Shown here piece after piece: positions 21,197-30,674 of a stretch of DNA of 64,000 bases. A program made the position numbers and the translations under genes. The first letter of the stretch is position 1, and every line of letters begins with the position of its first letter. The stretch comes from Cliona cf. orientalis. Its lineage: Eukaryota > Porifera > Demospongiae > Clionaida > Clionaidae. Under the pieces are notes generated by a model that saw nothing but the letters and a program-made list of their open reading frames with translations, made no database searches and was not told the origin of the DNA. The stretch is taken from assembly GCA_963930775.1 (NCBI GenBank), contig OZ005689.1:22628058-22692057 (forward strand), in the 5' to 3' direction.

Positions 21197-23537
21197 TCAA
21201 CAGTTCTTGAACTTTTTGTTTGGTGGGGGAGAAGGAGTACCAATGTCATGATCATCACCGTCTGAACCATGATTTAACAGAATATAATACACTTACTGCC
21301 ATAAAATAACATCATAGTTCAAACTTACCAACAGATTCCTTGGACGCACCAAAAAGTTCTGGGCTTGGTGTTCTATCTTCAACTTCTACACAGATACAAT
21401 GTCATAGGTATAGCTACATAATTATATAATAAAGCACCCTATCATTGCATGGCATCTCCCGCTCCCCCCTGGGTTGGATGGGTAAATAGTAGGAATTTGA
21501 CAGAGTACCATGCCAAGAACTAGCCTCATCCCCAGACCCTCTATCCTTTTCCACACATGCTGGATGTATTGCATCACCAGCACACAGAGGAAGGGTCCAG
21601 CAACTCTTGCACAGTTTTTGTTTTCTAGAGGAATTTATAATATAGAGCCAATGGGGTGTGAGCTGTCATGTGACATTGCAATCATTAACCACAGGCATAC
21701 ATGTGAGTGTATAGTTAACAAAAAATTTGAGACTAGTGGCTGTGTAGGGCCATCGAAATTGAGAATGATGCCAACAACCTTTGACCTTTATTCCTCGCGC
21801 TTTCGTGAGGAGAGAATGGCAGGCTTTGATGGATTGATTTTCGAGCGAGATTTCGAGACAGCCATTGCTATCCCGATTGGTGGTGGGATTTGAACATTTA
21901 ACACGCACATTATCACAAAGGTCAGGAGGTCATTCCATATTCTTTACATGTGTTGCACCGTTTACTATTATACATATTATGGTAAGGATTCGTGTACGGA
22001 AAGTTTCACGGTCGTTTTTACGGAACAGTTGACACATGCGCAAACAGTGTGTACCAGGCCCTTTCTCCTCCTCCTCAAAGGGCCTGGGGACGAGGCTAAG
22101 TCAATAACCCCTCTCCTGGGGTATTCCCAGATGTCAATACACCTATCCACCTGTATAGCACATGGGTGGGGTAGTTCGGGGGGGGGGGTGTTCACTGACA
22201 GGTGCATAATTTTGATAACAAATTGTAACTAAGCAACCTACCACTTGCAGATGAATTGCTAGCTTCAATGTCTGAATCTAAGGAGTTCAATAAAAATTAA
22301 TAAAAACTTATGGAAGCGTAGACAAAAAGAGCCTAGAGCTATGAATTATTATGTAATAGTTAGACCGTGGTTACTAGGTTTCTACGTGATTATTTAGAAG
22401 ACCGAAGGGACTCGTGTAGAACCCGAGCGAAGTGAGGGTTCTATTGAGTGCCTGAGGGCTTCTAAATCACATGAAAACCTAGTAACCACGGTCTAACGTA
22501 TTTAGATCCTAGCAACAAGCTGAAAACTTCTTTGCAATACCAGCAACAAGACATAAATCGAGCGAAATACCGTCATCTTTGAGGTCATTTCAATGCTGGT
22601 ACAAGTGCCACGGCAGCTATTGAACTTAGATGTGTGCTTTTAATAGAATCACACTTTAATATTGTGCCAGCTGCCACTGGACAAGGCAAGCAGTGTGTAG
22701 CTATGTAGTAAGCCTCTGTATACATAGTTTAGCTTATACTCAATATCTTTCCTGAGCAAGGCTCCCATGACCGTTAGAAATGTGTTGCTATGTAGCTATG
22801 GCCTTGAGACATGCAATTATTACAAGGGTATATGGGTTATATGAGGATTTACAAGGGTTCTATGAAGATTTACAAGGGTTCCTCGAGTCTATTTAGGACC
22901 CTACTTTGGATCAATGAGATTACAGTATTAATTTTGTTACAACTACGACCTAAACTATATTATAATACCTTCAGATTCTTCATCCACCTGACGATTCCCA
23001 ATCTGATCCACTCTGTTGCGGTACGCTATTTCCAGAAATCGTATTGCAGTCATGATAAATGGAAGTAGTCTTGGATAGGTTAAAAGAATATACGCTTCCT
23101 TTCGCTCTTCTGGCATTTATCCGGGTCTAGATCTCTTGCTTGCAGCTAGCTTGATTGGTAAAGACCACGTGGACAGGGCCATAGCCACACCCCACGTCAA
23201 TTAGCTACCTTTTGATGTGACCCAGGGACATCATAGTAGCCTCGTCCCCAGCCCTCCCCGATCTTTTTCTCTCGCGTGCGTTGAAAAAGATCGGGGAGGC
23301 TGGGGACGAGGCTACATCTATAGTACATGTATACATTACAGGAAGTTTACAGAGCAAGATAATCATGAATAAGTAGCTATGTCTTGTCATACTTTCAGTC
23401 CGATTCGTGATCACGAGTAGGGCCGTGAATCATGTATTGTAGCTACTGTTTTTGAACACATTTATGCCATCAGAGTATTGAACTACAAAATTCAACAAAT
23501 TGGTACTTACTGTCAGGTCTGGATGCTGGGAGTGCAT
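21197..23537 (-). CDS. Small acidic Ser/Asp-rich protein, five micro-exons
   Basis: Exons 23511-23537 (27 bp, ATG), 22969-22987 (19 bp), 22242-22277 (36 bp), 21329-21385 (57 bp) and 21197-21261 (65 bp, TGA) join in phase to 67 aa. It starts MHSQHPDLT and continues VDEESEDSDIEASNSSASEV, then RTPSPELFGASKES and a proline/lysine tail ending NKKFKNC. Every junction has GT/AG, and split codons (GAT, GAA, GAC) resolve sensibly, which is hard to get by chance over four introns. I do not recognise it. Its 3' end converges on the zinc-finger gene 153 bp away. A TTTATAAA motif lies just upstream of the ATG, probably too close to be a TATA box. Alternative: the last exons of a longer gene. Confidence 0.6.
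21522..22103. mobile_element. TAGCCTCG MULE-like element, larger copy
   Basis: It starts TAGCCTCATCCCCAGACCC and ends CCTGGGGACGAGGCTA. Flanking 9-mers do not match, so it may be composite. It lies in an intron of the small acidic gene. Confidence 0.6.
22361..22497. mobile_element. GTTAGACCGTGG palindrome
   Basis: Arms GTTAGACCGTGGTTACTAGG / CTAGTAACCACGGTCTAAC form an almost perfect hairpin. The centre is related to 41,640-41,774 (TTTAGAAGACCGAAGGG). Confidence 0.75.
23238..23315. mobile_element. Minimal TAGCCTCG hairpin
   Basis: A 78-bp perfect-looking hairpin TAGCCTCGTCCCCAGCC...GGCTGGGGACGAGGCTA, with the loop at TCTCGCGTGCGTT. It is the smallest copy of the family. Confidence 0.75.
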
Positions 23538-23801
23538 GGTTTATAAAAGTTAATTTACTTTTTTATTTGTAGTTACTGCATTTATGGGGTAATTGTAACA
23601 ATATTGAGTGTAGTTAAAAGTGCTAATAACTAGGAATGTGCACCTTAAAGCTAGGTACAAATTATCTACCAGACAATGAAGTGCTGAAGCAACACCAATG
23701 AGTGTAACTGTTACACTTTGCTTATGATTTACACCTTTAGGTGTCATTTCTACACTATCAGATGGTTTAGTTTCTACATTGGTGGTGCTAATACTACTAC
23801 C

Positions 23802-23815
23802 AATTTTTAACAGTG
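23802..23815 (-). repeat. Putative right terminal inverted repeat
   Basis: Minus-strand CACTGTTAAAAATT, pairing with 9,961-9,973. GTGTAGAA, GTGTAAAT and GTGTAACA follow inward. Confidence 0.5.
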
Positions 23816-24666
23816 TGGCTAGGTACATGTATATGGTGCAAGCTCTAGCTATCTAGCTATATGGTGTCTATGGTGCAAGTTCTATATGCAGGGTTGCATA
23901 CAGGATTTTTTCTGGGGGGGGGGGGGGGGGCGATCTCACGGATGACTTGCATATGTATATGCGCCGCTGCCATGCGTATATACTAGTAAATAAATCACAC
24001 AATAATGCTGTGATAACAAACTTGTGTATGTCATCATAATATTATCATTTGTGCTATATATATTACATGTATATTATTATGGATTCTGGGGGGGGGGGGG
24101 GGGGGAGATCCCAGTGCGCCCCCCCCCCCCCCCTCTGTATGTAACCCTGATATGGTGTCTATGGTGCAAGCTCCAGCTAGCTGGCAACCTATAACATGGT
24201 GACTATGGTGCAAGCTCCAGCTAGCTGGCAACCTATAACATGGTGACTATGGTGCAAGCTCCAGCTAGCTATATACATGTATGGTGTCTAGGGTGCACGC
24301 TCTAGCTAGCTAGCTATTATTATGGTACAAGCTCTAGGGTGCAAGCTCTAGCTACCTAGCTAGATAACAATACATAACCAGGGTATATTTCAGAATTTCA
24401 CACAAGAGGGGGCAAACACATAGCAGTAAACTTCAAGGTAGGGGGGCAAATGCAAATCCAAGAGGAGGCACCCTCATATTAAATATAGGGAAAGCCAATT
24501 TCAAAGGGAGGGGGGATGCTCCCCCCCTCCCACCCCCCTTGAAATGAACCACAGTAGCAAAGTAAATTGATGCAAGAATGCAAGATCTAGAGGTAATGGG
24601 ACTTCTAACTATAATAAAAGGTTCTTGGATTAGGGGGGAATAGCAACAATTACAAGAAGTATAGTA
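23816..24666. repeat. ATGGTGCAAGCTC tandem repeats and G/C tracts
   Basis: Units of ATGGTGCAAGCTCCAGCTAG recur from about 23,840 to 24,350, three of them within longer repeats of about 55 bp. G and C homopolymers lie at 23,917, 24,088 and 24,118. A similar GGTGCAAGCTC array precedes the related gene at 43,209. Confidence 0.7.
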
Positions 24667-25145
24667 ATGGATGATATCATGAATGGTAAGTAAACAGCAA
24701 TATATTGTATCACTAACCTCTATCGTAGTGGTCATCTTGTAGTTGCAGTTAACGAGTTCCACCATCTTCAGAGGCGACTGGCTGAACAGGAGAGAACGTT
24801 GACAGAGATAGGAGAGCAGGAGAATGGCTACCTCATGCAGGTAAAATTGTATAAAGTGTAAACAATTACCTCACTCAACTATATGTATAGCAGCAAATCA
24901 TCATCCAAAGAGGGACCATAAACGTAGGGGAAAACAAAGGAGAAAGCATCCTCAATCTTCTCTGTCTCGTACTGCTGGTAACTCTCTCCAGTCACCCTCT
25001 CCCTCTGGAAGCAGTAGTCCAGGGCCTTCTGCCTCAACATTAGAGTCTCCTCCTCCTCCTCCTCCAACACGGGTAGACAATCTCATTGACATGGACGCAC
25101 CACAATCTACACCTGGACAGTCAATGGAGGAAATAATGTCTACTT
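24667..25145 (+). pseudogene. Copy A of an unrecognised three-exon gene family (frameshifted)
   Basis: It parallels the gene at 43,209-43,741. Exon 1 is 24667-24685 (MDDIMN then a GT donor), exon 2 is 24743-24840, and exon 3 starts about 24,894. Exon 2 reads NEFHHLQRRLAEQERTLTEI but is 98 bp against 108 bp in the copy at 43 kb. It lacks 10 bp within the coiled-coil end, which puts exon 3 out of frame. The expected exon 3 frame still spells HHPKRDHKRRGKQRRKHPQS, SPSPSGSSSPGPSAS, VDNLIDMDAPQSTPGQSMEE and IMSTLNI. The minus-strand frame over exon 3 is a shadow. Confidence 0.65.
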
Positions 25146-25413
25146 TGAATATTGAAATTATGACACTTTTCTTAATTGCAGTAGCAAATAATTATTCTCT
25201 GTGGACAACTTGATGATTGTGGCAAGTTGTACACCGACCACTACGTTGTTCACAGAGAATCTTCATTTTCTTATGTTTTTATTATTCTGTCAGATTTCAA
25301 TGTACGTAAGAGGCTTAATTAACTATTTTTAGAGTCCCATCATAAAGCCAATTCACTGCTCCAGTGGTGCCCATTGCTACATGCACACATTTGATCAAGT
25401 GCAGACCACAAAA
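25146..25413. other. No gene seen
   Basis: AT-rich. The first 100 bp are still alignable to the 3' flank of the 43-kb copy (CTTTCTTAATTGCAGTA). Confidence 0.45.
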
Positions 25414-26037
25414 CTAGAGCTCTGTAGAGCACATACCCGAGCGCACATTGTGCAATCTATAGAATTGCTTTTGTGTGCATGGCTATAATTTTGTGAACTT
25501 CAGAAAGTTAGTGGAAGTGCTGCTTAATTGTATGTGGCTACCAGAGGTCCCGGTGACAAAAAGCACTCTCTCTGCAACAGATTTACACTACTAGGAGATG
25601 TGAACCGATACTTCCAATATTTTGCTGTAATAGTATAGCCATAGGGCTGCAGATTTCAGCTCTGTCAGCGGACGCGGATGGACTATAGATTTCATGAGCA
25701 TTATTAATTTCGATGATCTTTACCAGTCATATTCTTGGCTACTTAGTTGTGTGCATGAGCAGAAAACACAATGGCATGCATTATGCATTGAGTAGGCACT
25801 GTCGATAGGTGTACGTAGCTACGTTTGCCAAAAAAAGGCACTGTTTGTGACGCCCGTGGACCGTGTCCATCGATTTGACACACACTGAAGCTAGTTTTTC
25901 GCCAAATTCGATTGATTTCTTGTGCTTATGAGTCGCTTAGATGCCTGTATCTCGAGATATGGAGATTTTTGTGCTCACGACGACAACGACAACGACACGA
26001 CCGATTACTTTACCCCCTGCACATGCACGTGGGGTAT
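25414..26037 (+). mobile_element. Dispersed CTAGAGCTCT..GGGGTAA element, long copy
   Basis: It starts CTAGAGCTCTGTAGAGCACA and ends TTACCCCCTGCACATGCACGTGGGGTA. Internal landmarks shared with other copies include GTCGATAGGTGT, GACGCCCGTGG and GAGTCGCTTAGATGCC. Confidence 0.65.
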
Positions 26038-26099
26038 TAACAGTGGGTCATCAGTCAATTTCCAACCAAGTAGCCTCTGGTGCAGAAAATGGAGTGAGC

Positions 26100-26160
26100 T
26101 ACCGTACTTCTTCTAAGAATTCGGCCCTTCAAGTATTCGGCGCCCTTTACCATAATACAC
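26100..26160. repeat. Single arm of the AATTCGGCCCTTC MITE
   Basis: TACCGTACTTCTTCTAAGAA followed by TTCGGCCCTTC matches one arm of 35,687-35,909. The other arm is absent. Confidence 0.55.
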
Positions 26161-26219
26161 CTGTGGGAGGGATCCCGGGTGCACTAGTAGTCAACAATAC
26201 TCTATTCTACTATACTCAC

Positions 26220-26426
26220 CACAACTAGCAAGAATCTGTTAAACTTGTGGCTGAAGAAAGCTCCGAGCATTCCAACGAGAGAGATGACAACGATGAGACA
26301 GCCCACAGCTATTAGGAGGTAGGGCCAAACCAGGAACACTTGCTGGCCGATGATATCGACAGTGGTCTGCTCCTGAACCTCCAGCCACACCCCAACACCA
26401 ATTAGAATTAGGACTTCTCCTGGAGC
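26220..26426 (-). CDS. Tetraspanin-like exon (partial gene)
   Basis: A 207-bp phase-0 exon with CCCGCAG acceptor and GTGAGT donor encodes 69 residues: APGEVLILIGVGVWLEV (end of the first membrane segment), a short extracellular loop, then VFLVWPYLLIAVGCLIVV and ISLVGMLGAFFSHKFNRFLL (second membrane segment and cytoplasmic turn). The spacing and the G..GA..FSHKFNRFLL block fit tetraspanin TM1-TM2. No exon with the CCG loop, and no start exon, was found nearby, so it is either part of a long-intron gene or an orphan copy. Confidence 0.6.
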
Positions 26427-26645
26427 CTGCGGGAGGGGGTGGGGCCAACATAAATTGGTGGTTTGCAGATCACTTGGAATCCAGATGCAAAATGGTCAAA
26501 ATCACTTCTTGAGTACTCTATAAGCCTCGGTATGGTTTACTTTATGCCTGACTGGATTAAATAAAAAGGATCTACATGTATAATCATTGATCATAAGGGA
26601 AGGAGGAGGAAGGGAAATTTTGCTATAATTATACCATGCCTAACA
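26427..26645. other. No feature seen
   Basis: Intron or intergenic sequence upstream of the tetraspanin-like exon. Confidence 0.4.
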
Positions 26646-27045
26646 CTAGAGCTCTCTAGAACACATACTCCACGCACGTTGCATCTGTATCCACATCTGC
26701 GCTATATAAAGATGAGAGTTGCAGCAGAACGGCGATATATAGCTGACGACTCTTCCCTACGTATGGTGCTAGGCTGTGCGCATGAGCAGAAAGCACCATG
26801 TCATGGCCTACAGTGGGTAGAGTCAATAGGCATGGCCAATAAAAATGCAGCATTTGTGATGCTCGTGGGCCTTGCCAAATGATTCGAAACACAATGAAGC
26901 CAGTTTTCAATGATTTCGACAGATTTCTTGTGCCTACGAGTGGCTCAGATGCTTAAATCTCCAGATGTGGTGATATTCCACAATATTTATGCTACGAACA
27001 CAATCGATTGCTTTATATTTACCCCTTGTGCATGCATGCGGGGTA
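26646..27045 (+). mobile_element. Dispersed CTAGAGCTCT..GGGGTAA element
   Basis: It starts CTAGAGCTCTCTAGAACACA and ends GCATGCATGCGGGGTA. It is the same family as 25,414 and lies close behind it in the same orientation. Confidence 0.6.
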
Positions 27046-27176
27046 ATAATTTATGAAGCAAACCACAACAGTCTATTTGGATGATTCCTTGTCTCAGGCA
27101 ACTGAGTAGAAGGGTATACACCACAATGTGCCCTGTACTTCCATTTATGATGGCAACTTTTCATGTACCCCCATAT

Positions 27177-27351
27177 ACCGTAGTTAATCGAATACAATGC
27201 ATGATCCAATTTAACGCAATAAATTAGCATTTTACAAATTCTCATAACGTTTAGATATGAGCGGTTGACGACCCTTACCTGAAAAACGCGCGTTTTTCAA
27301 AATTGAAATTATTTTTTCTCCATGCGTAGTATTAGATTAAGTACGGTATAC
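27177..27351. mobile_element. Short TACCGTA-type MITE
   Basis: TACCGTAGTTAATCGAATAC at the left mirrors GTATTAGATTAAGTACGGTA at the right. A related single arm is near 32,380. Confidence 0.6.
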
Positions 27352-29188
27352 TTTTGGTGTACAAGAAAGCAAGATGTTTCTGTACGCAACATTGGAAAGC
27401 CGAGGAGGGCCTGGGAGCGAGCAAGCGGTATAGCACACTTCAAGGGAGCAAATAACGGCTTCTTTTGACAGTCAAAATCCTTGATCATAAAATTCAAATT
27501 TGTGTATTTCTACAGCTCAGTCCCAAGGATTCAATGGGCCAGTAATCCCACTAGCTTCCTATCCCTGTGGTATAGTCCCCCTCCTATTAACGTGTACTTC
27601 ATGTATTTCAATGTCAAAACACAAAACAGCTGACATATAATGTTACGTATATGTACTTCGAACCACACCATGCGCCAGAGATCAGTTCGTGCATGCGCAA
27701 ATCCGGATCCACTAGTTAACAACTATTATTATTAATATTATGTACATGCTCAGGCATTTTTCCAAGGGGGGGGGGCTGGGAAGGCGCCACATGCGTAGTG
27801 CGGCAATAATACTTTGTACGGGAAATACATGTGATGGCTAAAAGTTGGCTACTCACTAGTAGTCATAGTGAAGGATATACATGACTATAGTAGATGTCAG
27901 TAGCATGTAGAGAATCCCTATTATAAGAACGGGTCATTTCTTTGGGACAAGTGGAATTCGGAATCCAAGCTTCTAAATCAAGACTGTCCTGACCCTCCCA
28001 TAGCTAGATACATGTATGGTTATGGAGGCACCTTGTTTGCTGACTCAGCACCAGTGTATCTCCATATAAGGATGTGCATCAGGTGGTGGTGAATGAGGTG
28101 CTGAGTAAGCAAACAAAGTCCTACACAGTGCAAGTATGAGTCACCCCTAGAATAGATGAGGCGTAGTTGGATTTCCATGTAGTACGTATACAGTATCCAA
28201 AACATGATCTGTATCCTAGTCCTATTCAGACTCGGTAATAGTCTATCCAGTGGTAAATGCTATTACGAGGTTGGAGAATGAGAAAATGATCAACGACAAG
28301 AGGAAACTATCACGAGTATATACCAACCACAAAAAAGGTCATGGATCGGGATGTAGGCTGGTAAAAATGAAGCTGCCACACTGACTACGCTGTTAGGCAT
28401 GATGTCCTTAAATGTAGCTAGAGATCTCAACCTTGGAGGCCTCCATTCTGCACGCACAATGTTGACGATCGCCTGCTTAGATATGCCACACGTAACTTTC
28501 TTCCCATACACATGCACGCACAACCACAGACACAAAAGGTATTAGGATGGTGGTCACTACCCCGACTACCAGTGTTTCCGCTACTATACTTGAAAAGGGC
28601 CGCCCCGCCCTGTTTATGAGTGGCTGGTTTGCAAAAATGCTGACAGCTGCAACAGTGCACATGCACCCATATAACAAAATTATAGTAACATGTATATAGA
28701 TTGCACATAAACAGTGACTATCCAAGTGCAAAAGTAAGCCTGCATAAGCAAATCATTCCTTCTTCATGGCCAGTATATATCCCATAATAATATTCAATGA
28801 TAGTAATGTTAATTTAGTCCTAGAGGAAATACTGTAGTCCAAAGACTAGAATGCTGTGGGTGCACACAGACACTTTGAGCCAGCACACATACACACACAC
28901 ACACACACACACATACTCATACTCTCTCATACACACGTGCATGCACATTCAGACGTTCATTACAATATATACATGTATATGCGGGCACAGTGCATGTACA
29001 TGTATGTACTTGCTGTCCTTGCTCAATACCTCCCTCCCCCAATTTCCACCCTCACAGTGAGCAACAGAACCTGCATTATCATTGCATATAATGACGTTAA
29101 TATAGAAATTATCTTCAGAAGAAAGGGGGAGGGACATGTATATGCTATCCTGGGAAATTGACAAGCTCTTAAACTGCTTATTAATGGC
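27352..29188. other. Repeat-derived intergenic sequence
   Basis: 27,510-27,720 resembles 48,240-48,600 (TCAGTCCCAAGGA ... CATGCGC..GAGATC). 28,560-28,655 repeats 2,220-2,310. A (CA)n tract is at about 28,886-28,912. No supported gene. Confidence 0.5.
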
Positions 29189-29612
29189 TACCGTATAATC
29201 TGGTTAATAAGCGCATGCGCTTATAGTGGTAAACGGAACGACAGTATGCGCTTAATAAAGGATATGCGCTTGTATGGCACATAGCCACGCCCACAAACGT
29301 TTGGGCACGTGATGGATGCGAGGCCCACTCACACTAGTGCTAGCTGGCTCGATCGATCGAGCGCTTTAGCGTTTACAGCTGCCACTCAAGACGACCAGTA
29401 CTGGCGATTTGTCTGAAACTCGATCTTCTTGCATGATATGGCCATCATTTCTCCAAAGATATCTGGACTCCACATACTTTCCAGCCGGTCAAGGTCAGGT
29501 TCATAGAACGCCACGCCTATTAAGCACATGCGCTTAATAAACAATAGCTTGTTACGAGAAGAGAGCATGCGCTTAATAAATAATGTGCGCTTAATAACCA
29601 GAGTTTATGGTA
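29189..29612. mobile_element. TA-flanked MITE with TTAATAAGCGCATGCGC arms
   Basis: The left arm TACCGTATAATCTGGTTAAT and the inverse of the right arm TACCATAAACTCTGGTTATT match, followed by repeated AAGCGCATGCGC. The centre has a minus-strand coding-like frame (FYEPDLDRLESMWSPD...NRQYWSS), possibly captured and not recognised. Confidence 0.65.
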
Positions 29613-30116
29613 TATCAGGATGCCACCTTATAACACTGCACTTTGAACTCGCAAACGAGTTACTAGCAGCTATAAGTAGCCACACAGATATGCACAGAAC
29701 GGCTACTGTAACCCTCTGGTGCATGTGGCCGAGGGTTAAATATATCAATAGGCTATTGGATTGTAGTCACAACTGGCTTATAGTGGGCATATGCATTACA
29801 CTTGCACTCACAATGGAATCTAAAGTAACAGAAAATCATACATAAGCATAAAAATGCAAGCATTCTGTAAATGGTGCAAGTCAGTGGCACAGCAAAAACC
29901 AGTGTAAAAAGGTGGTGTAATCTCCCTATTCCTAATGTGGTGCAATTTTTTTTGTGTAACATATTATCAAGTATTGCGCATCAAGAATGCAACATTGGGT
30001 GGTGAAATAATAAAAGTAGACTAACTTATGCAATAAGATAAATCATTGAGGTAAGTGAGGTGTGATTGTATATAAACGGGAGCTAGAGTCAATGAGGAGC
30101 AGTCAAAAGGAATAAC
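29613..30116. other. Upstream region of the next gene
   Basis: It contains GGTGCAAGTCAG and several GTGTAA words resembling the subterminal motifs at 9,961 and 23,815. A TATATAAA box lies at 30,069-30,076. Confidence 0.45.
30069..30076 (+). promoter_or_regulatory. TATA box
   Basis: TATATAAA 41 bp before the ATG at 30,117. The related gene at 43,209 has the same box 35 bp before its ATG. Confidence 0.6.
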
Positions 30117-30674
30117 ATGGGAGACTTTATGAGTCGTAAGTTAAACTCCTTGAAGTGACACCTACATGTACTAGCCTTTGTTGCGGTGCAGGCATGATTC
30201 TTTGTGAGATACAGCTGGCAGAAAGAGAGAGGGCATTGTTGGAGCTAGAGAGAAGGTGGAGAGGCGAGGGGGGAAAGTGGCCACAAATAAGTATGACTGC
30301 ATGGCTTATTCCTTAACTACACTCGCTCACTTGACTGTGCAATAGGCTATCCTAAGAAAAGAAGGAGGAGGAGGAGGAAGAGAAGGAGGAGGAAGCCACA
30401 GAGAGCTGGAGGCAGTTCCTCAGTACCACCCCCTCACAATTCAGCCCAGGATGTAACTGGTGACAGTACTGCTGCAGCCCATCTCTCTCCTTCCACAGCC
30501 AGTGAGATAGTCTCTGCACCCCATCTCTCCACTCCCACTGATGTAAACCATGCTTCAGGGTCGTCCACTGTGAGTGGACCCGTAGACACTCCTGCTAACT
30601 TCATCGATTTAAATTCTCCACAATCGTCACCTGGAGGAAACATTAATGGGATGATGGCTTCCTTGAACATATGA
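30117..30674 (+). CDS. Copy C of an unrecognised three-exon gene family
   Basis: Exons 30117-30135 (MGDFMS), 30192-30290 and 30346-30674 join in phase to 148 aa ending TGA. Exon 2 gives a short heptad-like helix (EIQLAERERALLELERRWRG). Exon 3 opens with an arginine run (KKRRRRRRKRRRRKPQR, likely nuclear) and continues Ser/Thr/Pro-rich. It closes with NFIDLNSPQSSPGGNINGMM then ASLNI. That tail matches NLIDMDAPQSTPGQSMEEIM-STLNI in the other copies, so the conserved C-terminal motif and the basic block are probably functional. No family was recognised. The layout suggests a small nuclear coiled-coil protein. Confidence 0.65.

Larger units (their letters stand above)
9961..23815. mobile_element. 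Candidate 13.9-kb three-gene DNA transposon
   Basis: The two ends carry the inverted sequence CACTGTTAAAA(A)TT. Just inside both are several scattered GTGTA motifs, as in the subterminal repeats of CACTA/EnSpm elements. The genes fill the interval closely: the SAMD3-like gene stops 366 bp from the left end and the small acidic gene starts 278 bp from the right end. The central gene looks like a transposase. No convincing target duplication was seen (TG at most). Several smaller MITEs sit inside, all in introns or spacers. The single-element claim is an inference from these ends and the gene packing. Confidence 0.5.

Noticed and set aside
24879-25070. Minus-strand frame MLEEEEEETLMLRQKALDYC (also at 43,422-43,619)
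   Set aside because: Shadow of the Ser/Pro-rich last exon of the plus-strand gene family.
26100-27720. Restriction-site-like words (GAATTC, GGATCC, ACTAGT) suggesting cloning vector
   Set aside because: They are scattered, partly inside MITE arms repeated elsewhere, and no vector backbone is present.
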